The position numbers and the translations under genes were made by a program. DNA of 64,000 bases from Bidens hawaiensis (lineage: Eukaryota; Streptophyta; Magnoliopsida; Asterales; Asteraceae), in assembly GCA_021521415.1 (NCBI GenBank), contig JAIQDT010005474.1:62001-126000 (forward strand), read 5' to 3'. The notes under the pieces were generated by a model. It was not told the DNA's origin. It searched no databases and worked only from the letters and a program-made list of their open reading frames with translations. Shown here piece by piece: positions 1 to 8,909 of the stretch; within the stretch, counting starts at the first letter, position 1, and each line of letters starts with the position of its first letter.

Positions 1-1637
1 GGTGTACAAACAAGACAAAGCTTGATTGAGCACACCTGTGTTTACACAAGCATTAAAGAATCAGGCATAATCAACGAGTGCTTGTACACCTGCTTTATCA
101 GCCAGATTGAACCAAAGAACTATCAAATGGCTCTTAAGGACAGCTCGTGGGTCGAAGCCATGCAAGAAGAGTTAGCTCAGTTTAAGAAAATGGAAGTATG
201 GAACTTGGTTGCAAAACCAAGGAATGTGCATGCGATTGGCACAAAATGGGTCTTCAAATGCAAGAGAGATGAGAAAGGGATTGTTATCAGGAACAAGGCG
301 AGGCTGGTTGTTAAAGGCTTTAATCAGCAAGAGGGGATTGATTACAATGAAGTGTTTGCTCCTGTGGCAAGATTGGAAGCCATTCGGCTGTTTTTGGCAT
401 TTGCTGCTCATAAGGAGATGAAGGTTTTTCAGTTGGATGTGAAGAGTGCGTTCCTAAATGGTAAAGTCGATGAGGTTGTGTACGTTGAGCAACCTCCGGG
501 TTTTCCTGACCCTGACTTTCCCGATCACGTGTACAAGCTAAGTAAAGCGCTGTATGGACTACATCAGGCACCTCGTGCCTGGTACTCAACGTTATCCGAT
601 TACTTGCTTGAGAATGAGTTTGAAAGAGGTAAGATTGATAGCACATTGTTCTTCAGAAGAAAAGGGAGCGACTTTCAACTGGTGCAAGTCTACGTGAACG
701 ACATTATTTTTGCTGCATCAAAAGTCTCCATGTGTCAGGAGTTTGAGGCCGTCATGAAGAAGAGATTTGAAATGAGTGTTATGGGTGAACTAACTTTCTT
801 TTTAGGATTGCAGGTTGATCAGAAGAAAGACGGGATGTTCATTCATCAGACGAAGTATGTCCATGATGTTCTCAAACGTTTCAAGATGGAGGACAGCACT
901 CCATATGATACTCCCGTCTGCGTCAATTACAAATTGGTGCTGATTCAGACAACGATGCAGACGTGGACCCAACCCAATATCGGGCAATTATAGGTTCTTT
1001 AATGTACTTAACTGCTTCTAGGCCTGATATAATGTTTGCTGTTTGTCTTTGTGCACGCTTTCAGGCAAACCCAAAAGAATCTCATTTGAAGGGTGCGAAG
1101 AGGATACTTCGGTATCTCAAAGGCAAGCCGAAGCTGGGGTTGTGGTATTCTAGAGGAGGAGACTTGGAGCTAGTCGCTTACACAGATTCTGATTATGGAG
1201 GGTGCAATCAGAGTCGGAAGTCTACAACTGGTGGATGTCAGTTTCTTGGTGGCAGACTAGTGTCGTGGCAATGCAAGAAGCAGACCTCAGTCGCAATTTC
1301 AACCTGTGAAGCAGAATACATGGCAGCATCCAACTGCTGCTCCCAGGTTCTTTGGATTCAACAACAGTTGCGCGATTATGGTCTGAATTTCTCACTTACT
1401 CCTATTTGCATTGATAACACTGCTGCTATCTCAGTAACTAACAATCCCGTAAAGCACAGTAAAACTAAACATATTGACATACGTCATCATTTTATACGGG
1501 ATTGTGCTGAGAAGAAACTGATTGAGCTCGAAAAGGTTGACACGTTAGATAATTTCGCTGACTTGTTCATGAAAGCGTTTGACAAAACTAGATTTCAAAA
1601 CCTTGTTGAGCTGAATGGGATGATCAATCCCGAGTAA
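1..1637 (+). pseudogene. Copia Pol: reverse transcriptase and RNase H, frameshifted
   Basis: This is the C-terminal half of a Ty1/copia polyprotein, which copies element RNA to DNA inside virus-like particles. The reading frame is open from base 1, so the upstream part is outside the window. RT motifs in order are [16 protein letters not shown], the [11 protein letters not shown] block near 430, [11 protein letters not shown] near 550, and the catalytic box, here YVND instead of YVDD, near 690. The frame shifts at about 933-940 and continues to 1637 with MYLTASRPDIMFAV, the RNase H DSDYGGC block, the SWQCKKQ block, ISTCEAEYMA and KHIDIRHHFIRD. A stop follows at 1635-1637. The frameshift and the catalytic Asp-to-Asn change argue that this copy makes no active RT. 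Confidence 0.93.
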
Positions 1638-1663
1638 CCATGTCATATGTTTGTGTTTGAATT

Positions 1664-1685
1664 AAAAAAAAAAAAAAAAAAAAAA
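1664..1685 (+). repeat. Poly-A tract (22 A)
   Basis: An uninterrupted run of 22 A lies 26 bases after the pol stop codon. A shorter A run lies near 2407-2420. No function can be assigned. Confidence 0.95.
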
Positions 1686-2969
1686 CGTCACTATCGCTTA
1701 GAATTATGTCGGTTGCCTCAGTTTGAAGGACATGTCTTCGGATATGTTTGGTCCTCATTTCTACTTGTAGAATATGAGGATAGCCATTAACCAGATGACT
1801 GAAAGTGACTGGGGCGGTTTATGATGTGTTTTCATTCTTTCGCTGAAAATTAGTCGATCATACTTAGTTAGAAGGACACATACTAGTATGTGGTCGGTCC
1901 AGCTGATCCATTGGATCTTCGGGATAGCCGTTTACCTGAAGACTTTGATTTGTTCGGGGCGATTGAAGTTAAATTTTTTCTTTCCGGGAGATGAAATTAT
2001 TTTTCAAGTCTACTACTTCGTAAGAAGTACCTTTACTATGATTAACAGAAAATTGATCCAACCTTGGAAAGTGATAGATATACTGATTTTGTGTGCTTAA
2101 CTAGTGAAGTTATAAGGCCTAAAAGACTTTAGAACAATCATTGTATGTCATGGTAGCTTTTTATGGTGCGTAAAAGTAGAAGTGATACTAACTAAATCTA
2201 CTCGATTTTATGTGGAAACTCCTTAAGAGTTGTGCATGTCTTCATACATATCTTTCCGAATGATAGGCAGAAAAGCGATTACCCAGTCATACACGAGCCC
2301 GTGAGTGTTTTGATTCCCGTGAAGATAGCGTGTCAAGACGCTGCAGTGATCCAGATTCGGGACTTGCAGTTGTTTTCTACGTGAAGTTGTGTATATACAT
2401 GTTAAATAAAAAAAAAAAAATTCTAGAGTTCATAATGTTAATGATTATCAATCAAGACGAAAGAAGGTGAACGGGAAGCAGAGTCTAAGATCGAAGAGTA
2501 ATTGTTACTTTATCAGACACTACGGGTCGAGGTCAATTCAGGGTGACTTGGGGAAAGCCAAATACGCTTTGAGAATAGATAGGAGGCATCATAATCTCTG
2601 AGTTGTTGCCCACTTAAGTTTTGAGCTTAATTGAACCTAACCCGTATCACAGAAACAATGAAAACCATTTTAAGTAGATTACCTGCTTACAACCTGTTTC
2701 TTTATGTCATTATACAGCTGAACAGGGATCTGTGTGACAGTCACGAAATTAGTATGATTCCTGTTCGGATCTTTTCTAAAACATGGTAGTCCCTGTCGAG
2801 ACTGAAATTTGATCCCGTGTACTTTAATTTTTCAAATTTTTGTTACTTTTGTAATTGTTTGATTTTATACCTGGTTACTTGGTCTTGATCGTATCATTTA
2901 ACGCTTTAAAGGATGCTTTAAAACTTTATTGAAAATTGTTCAAAGTATAGGGGTTTGTTTTGTAAATAC

Positions 2970-3675
2970 AGGCGAACTTGTTCATAACTTCGCCTGGAAT
3001 AGGCGAAGTTATCGATAACTTCGCCTGTACTAACTTTGACCCTATATAAAGAAGTTTGTAGGTCAAACAGTTTCATTATTTCAAATTCAGCGAACTTATA
3101 CTCCGAAACCTTAGCGAACTTATCGATCAAAATCATCTGTGTTCTTATTTCGATTCCATTCCGTGATTAAAGGTGTGTAAGGTTTCTAGTTTCGTATAAT
3201 CAATGTTTTTGAGGTTAATCATCGGTCGTTTCGACTCGATTCTCGACCTCGTCTTTCGAAACCTTAAACACCCGATTTCAAACTTGTTTTTACGTGATAG
3301 TAAACTACTTGAACGTCTAAAACTTCATAAAATCATGTATTACGGAGTCCCCGATCTCCAAAATCATCATCTACACGTCGTTCGACATCCCTAACTGTTG
3401 CCGATTCAAATTCGGCGAAGTTACAGTTTAGGCGAAGTTATCCGTAACTTCGCCTGAGGTTTAACTTCGCCTGATTATTAATTTTTAAAACAGTTTATGA
3501 GGCGATGTTGTGGTTAGGCGAAGTTATCATTAACTTCGCCTGGACCATTTTACTTAACAATTATCAGACGAAGTTCAAGTTGAAGCGAAGTTGTTTCCCA
3601 ACTTCGCCCCACCTTTAACTTCGCCTTTATAGAATAGATCACAACTTCGCTCATGGTAACAGGCGAACTTGTGAT
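2970..3675. repeat. GGCGAAGTT / AACTTCGCC motif array
   Basis: Roughly twenty copies or near copies of GGCGAAGTT occur in both orientations, often as inverted pairs 4-6 bases apart. Clear pairs are at 3001-3026 (perfect 26-bp palindrome), 3430-3455 and 3516-3541. The same motif recurs in the LTR of this element (about 6750-6850) and nowhere else in the window, so it is specific to this family. Confidence 0.9.
3043..3050 (+). promoter_or_regulatory. Internal TATA-like box in the SIRE-1 spacer
   Basis: TATATAAA lies 674 bases upstream of the extra-ORF ATG and just after the first inverted pairs of the motif array. The LTR of the same element has the same order (motif copies, then TATATAAG at 6853). 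This suggests a second, U3-like promoter for the extra ORF. Function is inferred. Confidence 0.5.
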
Positions 3676-3714
3676 TCGCTTTGACGTTTATCTAACTTAA
3701 CCTGTTTGTTGCAG
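3177..3714 (+). other. Candidate leader intron upstream of the SIRE-1 extra ORF
   Basis: A pyrimidine-rich tract ending TTTGTTGCAG finishes at 3714, two bases before the ATG, and fits a plant 3' splice site well. The best upstream 5' splice site is GTAAGG at 3177; GTGTGT at 3173 is an alternative. A leader intron here would remove most of the motif array from the mRNA. The donor choice is uncertain. Confidence 0.4.
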
Positions 3715-3716
3715 AT

Positions 3717-6608
3717 ATGGCTGCTGTTGCTGGAGCAGGTGGTGCAGGCGGTGATGACGGAGGTGATAACCAGAGGCAGTTTTTCCCGGGTCACAACATG
3801 TACATAACATTAGACCCGGAGGCGAGCGGAGTTGATGATTTCCGCGAAATCATCACATTTCTGTTACGCTCGCGGATATTCCACGCGATTACAACAACTC
3901 TGCCAATATCCTTGCCCAATATTGAGGATTTTTGGCAGACAGTGGAATACGACTGTAGAGTCGAGCCCCCGGTGATGCGCGCAACAGTCAACAATCAGAT
4001 TGTTCAGTTCTCTTCTGAACAAATCCGGGCGGCTTTACGATTTGGGAATGAGACAAGGGATGACCCAACAGAGTTTGTAGCTCCTTTCCGTGATGGAGCG
4101 TTTTTGAGAATGGGATACTCTGGTCCCTTGGGGGATACGCAGAGGAGGAAAGGATTTTTACTTGACCAGTGGCGCTTTCTCATGCATGTTATGATCGTTT
4201 GCATGTCAGGGAGAAAGGCGGGCACTGATGGCATGGGCGCGACCATGCAGTCAGCGATGACTGCTCTGACTTACAACAAGCGATTCAGCTTTAGTCAGAT
4301 GGTCTTTTATGAGATTGATCGTCAAAGAAGAGCGATGGCGCGTGAGCGATTTATCATGTATCCAAGATTTCTTCAAATGATATTGAATCATGTTGCTCCA
4401 ACGCTTCCTCAGCGCCGTCCGATCCGATACGTTGAGAGTGTGAATAAACGGATCTTCGCCCAATGTAGATCCTCCAGTGCGAGGAGCAAACCTGAGCTCC
4501 GTCCTTGGCATACTCCACTGTTTGGGTACTTAATCATCCCGGGGTATGTACCTGCTCGAGGGGACGAGTTTAGGGACCCGGCACCACAACAGGTAGGAGC
4601 ACCTCAAGTTATACCTGCTGCACCTGTTGTGTCACCGGAGGAGAACGTGGACCTTGATGCAGAATTTGGTGGTCAAGGCTTCTTTGATATGGATCGGGTG
4701 GATCCAGAGGAAAACGTACAGGTATCGGTAGCCCAAGTGTCGACTGTGAATGTTACTAGGACAGCTGCTACGGTGGCTGGTTCTGATTCTGATGATGAAG
4801 TGGCAGAGGCAAGAAGGATTATGGTAACTCGAGAAAGACTACATGGGAAAAGAAAAAGAACAGATGATGACAGTGAGTCAGATTATGAAGAAGAGGTACA
4901 ACAGTTGATCCGGAGGTCAAGAAGGGAACGGATAGGTGCAGGATCGGGAGCCGGTGAGAGCTCTAGGGTGGTACGTTTCACTCCACCAGCACTATCCGGT
5001 ATGACAATGGTTCCCTCATCACTACAGGTTACAAGGCCAAGCGCTACGGTTGTTCCCGTGGTGGCTACCTCATCCACATTTGGCCTCCCACCCACTACTT
5101 TCCAACTTTCGGCTCCTGAGATCGTTTCGTTGCCGCCTCCGACCGTTACTCCATCGGAGGTCGTGGCACAATTTATCGAGTTGACTGTTGTGGCCACTGC
5201 AGGGTTATCGGTGACGATACCACCTGCGGTTACGTCTATTTCTACTTCTGAGGTCCCGGTGACATCGGAAATCCCTCCTCAGTACACTCAAGATATATCA
5301 CATATGAGGTTCGATTTCGATGCAACCCTATCAGACTCTGACCGAATAGCAGCACTTGAACGGGTCGTGGCAGAGCAGTCAAGGATTAATCTTATCCAGA
5401 CCCAGGCTATTCAACGCCTAGTTGCAAAGAATCAGATGCAGTCGTCCCTGCTGGTACAACATGGAAAAATCATAGATGCTTTCAAGGAGTTCTTGGCATC
5501 TCAGGGGGAGACGAGCTGTAAAGGCGATGAGTTGAGGACCAAGAGACGAAATGATAGAGACGATGATCCCAATGCATCGAAAGATGCAGGTGGTGAGTTG
5601 CCAAGAACTGATCAAGCTCTTGGAACTTCCACAACTCAGGGGGAGTCGACAACTGCAGCTGGTGGTGATGATGTGATGGTAGTGGACGTAGAGGAGATGG
5701 ATGATGGTTTGGTTGGTGATGATGATGTACTACCGGTGGATGAGATAGAGAAGATTGGAGAAGAGATTGTGATTGATACAGAGATTGAAGAGGGAGAGAT
5801 AGTAGAAGAGAATGTGGAGCATGAGATACCAGATGTTGAGAAGATAGGTATGAGTCAACAGATTGGAAGTGATGAGTCTGAATGGGAAGAGCAGCCTAGA
5901 TGGAAAGAAGGCTATGCTCAGTGGTTCGTCAAAACAAAGAAACCAGCGGTCCCTAAAATGCTTAAGAAGAGTTACAACATTAAAGGTTATGCTGAAGCGA
6001 AGAAATGGATTATATGCTGGATATATGATGAGCAGTTGAGGCTCTTCGTGATTAAAAGGTATGACGGTGTTCAGTACTTTAGAAGGATGTTGAGATCGTT
6101 GAATACACTGCCAGAATGTGAAGTGAAAGACTTAGCCAGATTGGGATTGATAAACAGAAGTGACGATAATATGGCTAGAGTCATTGGGAAGATTGTGTGG
6201 AAAGAGAGTATAAAAGAGAAGAAATTTGAGCTGTTGAAACCACAAAAGGGAAAACTTGTTGAAGACAAGGATAGAGGTTTGAGAGCTGATGGAAAACCTT
6301 GGATGATTATGAAGTATAAACCGATCCGGTGTTTGAAAGAAGTACCGATGAAACTAATGCCCAAGGATGTGCTTAAAGACCTAAAGTGGTGGTATGTAGA
6401 TTGTGAGACAGCTGAGGCAGTGATGGAAGACGAGGATGAACAAGAGGTGCTTAGAGTGTACGATCCGATGCACTTGGTAAACTTATCGCAAGCTGATTTG
6501 CAGGTGTTGAATGATAAGAAGATATTTTATATTCCTGCTTGGAAAGACGAAGCGAGGAAATATCAGAGAATAGTATCGGTTTGTGTTCGAGAAGGAGTGC
6601 ATGCTTGA
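3717..6608 (+). CDS. SIRE-type extra ORF (so-called envelope-like protein), 963 aa, intact
   Basis: This is the open reading frame 3' of pol that marks SIRE-type copia elements. Its biochemical function is unknown. The N-terminal part (about residues 20-300) has the conserved IEDFW (69-73), a CMSGRK stretch and MYPRFLQ (214-220), also seen in the two related ORFs in this window. Residues 370-410 are basic/acidic and include GKRKR, which looks like a nuclear localisation signal. A Ser/Thr/Pro-rich linker follows, then a heptad-patterned coiled-coil candidate (542-600), an acidic stretch (about 650-715) and a C-terminal globular-looking part from 723 rich in Lys and Trp. I see no signal peptide and no transmembrane segment, so the envelope label is doubtful. 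The start is supported by a 3' splice-site-like TTTGTTGCAG immediately upstream. It has no stop or frameshift, unlike the adjacent pol. Confidence 0.88.
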   Translation: MAAVAGAGGAGGDDGGDNQRQFFPGHNMYITLDPEASGVDDFREIITFLLRSRIFHAITTTLPISLPNIEDFWQTVEYDCRVEPPVMRATVNNQIVQFSSEQIRAALRFGNETRDDPTEFVAPFRDGAFLRMGYSGPLGDTQRRKGFLLDQWRFLMHVMIVCMSGRKAGTDGMGATMQSAMTALTYNKRFSFSQMVFYEIDRQRRAMARERFIMYPRFLQMILNHVAPTLPQRRPIRYVESVNKRIFAQCRSSSARSKPELRPWHTPLFGYLIIPGYVPARGDEFRDPAPQQVGAPQVIPAAPVVSPEENVDLDAEFGGQGFFDMDRVDPEENVQVSVAQVSTVNVTRTAATVAGSDSDDEVAEARRIMVTRERLHGKRKRTDDDSESDYEEEVQQLIRRSRRERIGAGSGAGESSRVVRFTPPALSGMTMVPSSLQVTRPSATVVPVVATSSTFGLPPTTFQLSAPEIVSLPPPTVTPSEVVAQFIELTVVATAGLSVTIPPAVTSISTSEVPVTSEIPPQYTQDISHMRFDFDATLSDSDRIAALERVVAEQSRINLIQTQAIQRLVAKNQMQSSLLVQHGKIIDAFKEFLASQGETSCKGDELRTKRRNDRDDDPNASKDAGGELPRTDQALGTSTTQGESTTAAGGDDVMVVDVEEMDDGLVGDDDVLPVDEIEKIGEEIVIDTEIEEGEIVEENVEHEIPDVEKIGMSQQIGSDESEWEEQPRWKEGYAQWFVKTKKPAVPKMLKKSYNIKGYAEAKKWIICWIYDEQLRLFVIKRYDGVQYFRRMLRSLNTLPECEVKDLARLGLINRSDDNMARVIGKIVWKESIKEKKFELLKPQKGKLVEDKDRGLRADGKPWMIMKYKPIRCLKEVPMKLMPKDVLKDLKWWYVDCETAEAVMEDEDEQEVLRVYDPMHLVNLSQADLQVLNDKKIFYIPAWKDEARKYQRIVSVCVREGVHA

Positions 6609-6668
6609 AGATAGAAGATTGAAGATTACTAGACACGTGTTTGAAGCTAAAGAGGTGAAGCTACTGCC
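6609..6668 (+). other. Short 3' untranslated stretch before the polypurine tract
   Basis: These sixty bases between the extra-ORF stop and the polypurine tract contain nothing recognisable. Confidence 0.7.
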
Positions 6669-6679
6669 AAAGGGGAGTC
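6669..6679 (+). other. Polypurine tract of SIRE-1
   Basis: AAAGGGGAGTC lies directly before the LTR start TGTTGGT. It is the expected primer site for plus-strand synthesis and sets the LTR boundary. Confidence 0.85.
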
Positions 6680-7103
6680 TGTTGGTGCATGATGTCAGTA
6701 GTTCAGTGTCGAGTGTCTGTAATCGTGTTAGTTAGATTTGAATTTTGTATGTAAGCGAAGTTGCTAACAAGTTCGCTGATATGGGCGAACTTGTTAGACA
6801 AGCGAAGTTAGGGACAACTTCGCCTGAACATGCCAGGCGAAGTTGTCGTGTCTATATAAGCTATTTTGTATCCGGCTTATTCAATTAATCAGAATTAATA
6901 GAGAGTTTATTTGTGTATTCGAGTCAGAGAGTTTTGTATTCAGTGATCATAGTATCACGTGTTTACGGTTGGAATACAACGTGTGTTTGGTTATCGTATC
7001 GTGTGTTAGCTCGTATTGTTTTCTATACTCGTAACGTCTTACGTAGGGATTCCGCACCTACGTAGAACGCGATATCTCGTGTAGATCCGGCTGGGAACCT
7101 ACA
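6680..7103 (+). repeat. 3' LTR of SIRE-1 (424 bp)
   Basis: It begins TGTTGGT after the polypurine tract and ends ACCTACA, giving imperfect inverted ends. It contains four or more copies of the GGCGAAGTT-type motif (6750-6850) directly followed by TATATAAG at 6853-6860. After 7103 the sequence matches the interior of the X-family LTR (GTATGATCATACGCC), which fixes the insertion point. Confidence 0.82.
6853..6860 (+). promoter_or_regulatory. TATA box of the SIRE-1 LTR
   Basis: TATATAAG lies 170 bases into the LTR, downstream of the family motif cluster. This is the usual place for a copia U3 promoter. Confidence 0.7.
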
Positions 7104-7607
7104 AGGTATGATCATACGCCCCCCCCTTTGCACTCAGGACCATTGTTTCGAGTGGAAAAGGGACCTCATTATCCGAGTACGTTGGTTGTTACCAACTGGA
7201 AAGGACCTTCGTTTGTTCTTTACACTCATGACCATTGATTCGAGTGTAAAGAACCCTTTCATGCTTTGTAGTTATACTTCTCACTAGTTTCATGGAATTG
7301 TATGATTTTTACGTATTATATCCAAATGTGTGAACTCACCAACTATTCATATAGTTGACATTATTTTATGCATATGCTACAGGTACTGTTATTAGAATAT
7401 GACACACAGAGAAGATACTAGGCTTTGGTTATTCAAACAAATGGACATACTGCATGTTGTATTTATTTTCCTTGTATTACTTGTTTAAACTTGTGTATTT
7501 AAAGTATTAATCAATTAATGATAATATTGTCACTTTATAGTGTCACATGTGTTTTGAACAGTCTGTGCGTCACACTCGGGCGTTTCCGCTTTAGCCGGGG
7601 TGTTACA
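7104..7607 (+). repeat. X1 5' LTR, 3' end (remnant)
   Basis: It matches 24868-25329 and 48137-48630. Shared landmarks are GATCATACGCCCCCC, ACCAACTGGAAAGGACCTT, TGTGAACTCACCAACTATTC and the end GGGCGTTTCCGCTTTAGCC. It ends TGTTACA at 7607. Confidence 0.85.
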
Positions 7608-7610
7608 GAT

Positions 7611-7623
7611 TGGTATCTTAGCC
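7611..7623 (+). other. Primer-binding-site-like sequence of X1
   Basis: TGGTATCTTAGCC lies three bases after the LTR end. It is close to the tRNA-iMet primer site TGGTATCAGAGCC, with two differences. Confidence 0.65.
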
Positions 7624-8132
7624 GTGACTATAAGATAGGACACTAGACGTAGTGCCCTAGTTAGTTATAGCTTATTTGTTTATTGTTTAGGTTGCATGAT
7701 TAGAAATTATGTGAACCTTACTTGATTGTTCTTTGCACATGCTATTACTTATTACTATTGATTCGTTTACGCCTCATGTAAACAAGCACATACACAAGTC
7801 CAGGCTTAGGCCTAAAATGAATATTTTCAATCATTTCCAATCAAATTTATTTTGGTTTTCGATATTTGCTCTTCTTAAAGCAAATATTATGTGGAGGGTA
7901 TGTAGTAACTGTAAGGGGGACATGCTTGTTTTTTGAACTCTTAACACCGAGGTTATTGAAACCTAAGGATAAGCAATGCGTAGAAATCCGATCAGAAGCG
8001 GGGCCCGGTTGCTTACCTAGAGAGTTCGGAAAGGGCCTAAAACCTATTAAGTCAAAGCATACCACACTAAACGCCATACGAATCACAATTTTATGCTTTC
8101 AAACGTAACCATGTTCTCTTTCTAAAAAGAAT

Positions 8133-8909
8133 ATGGTTACACTCCTAAGGATGTCACACAAGTCATGGTGGTTCATGCGACGTGTGAGTCCGACACTCAA
8201 TGTTTTACAATGTGTTTTAGCTAAAAGTCTGATAAGTCGTGGTGATACACGAATACCCAGCTTTTGGTTCGATTTGATTACGCATTTTGATTTGCATTTC
8301 TTAATTGAAAGTCTGTCAAGTCATGGTGATACACGAATACCCAACATTTCGCTTCGATTTGCTTACTCATTTTATTAATATTTTTTTCCGGAACATACAA
8401 GTTATGAAGATTTATACAACGGTGATTTCGAACTTAATTGTTTATATTATAATTTTAAAGTCATTGGGATACGTGAATAGTCTAGTTTCAATTCCTTTTC
8501 CGTGTTTATATATTTATTGAAATTTCTAAAAGTCGTGCTATTACATGAATTGTCAAGTTTCAACCCGTTTTCTTTATTATAAATTCTATTATTATAATTT
8601 GAAAATTCGAAAGGTCATGATGATACATGAATCGTCGAGTTTCAATTCATTTTCTTTATTTATATATTCATTTACTATTTTGGGTTTAAAATTGAAAACT
8701 CGAAAAGTCATTGTGACGCATGAATGGTCAATTTTCAATTCGTTTTATTTATTTGAAAATACTCATTATTTCTTATGTTTTGAATTGAAATACGAAAAGT
8801 CATGGTGATACATAAATGGTCGATTTTCAATTGGTTTTCTTTATGTAATTCGTTTAATTATCATGGTTTTAATTGAAAATTCGAAAAGTTATGGTGGTAA
8901 ATGAACACT
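8133..8909 (+). repeat. X1 internal region: degenerate repeats of about 70-145 bp
   Basis: A diverged unit around AAGTCATGGTGATACATGAAT, followed by TTTCAATTC and a T-rich tract, recurs near 8235, 8318, 8458, 8530, 8611, 8704, 8796 and 8885. A possible further unit lies at about 11945, beyond the nested solo LTR. Spacing is mostly 80-93 bases. Short ORFs here are by-products of the AT-rich repeats. Confidence 0.7.

Larger units (their letters stand above)
1638..3716 (+). other. Spacer between pol and the extra ORF of SIRE-1
   Basis: There is no credible coding sequence. It holds a 22-A run (1664-1685), two blocks conserved with the SIRE-2 spacer (about 2245-2313 and 2530-2660), an array of GGCGAAGTT and its complement (from about 2970), a TATA-like box (3043-3050), a possible leader intron (3177-3714) and a 3' splice-site-like tract ending right before the extra ORF. 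Confidence 0.8.
1..7103 (+). mobile_element. SIRE-1: SIRE-type Ty1/copia retrotransposon, 3' portion
   Basis: The visible order is Pol (RT, RNase H), a 2.1-kb spacer, a 963-codon extra ORF, a polypurine tract and a 3' LTR. An extra ORF after pol is characteristic of the plant SIRE lineage of Ty1/copia. The 5' LTR, gag, protease and integrase lie left of the window. The element ends at 7103, where sequence of an older gypsy-like LTR (X1) begins, so it is nested in that LTR. Its 5' target duplication cannot be checked. It is the least decayed element here: one long ORF is intact and pol shows one obvious frameshift in the visible part. Confidence 0.9.

Noticed and set aside
3001..3541. ATAACTTCG half-sites resembling loxP arms
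   Set aside because: Only the first nine bases match; the arms continue CC instead of TATA and no 8-bp core is present. It is a family-specific retrotransposon motif.
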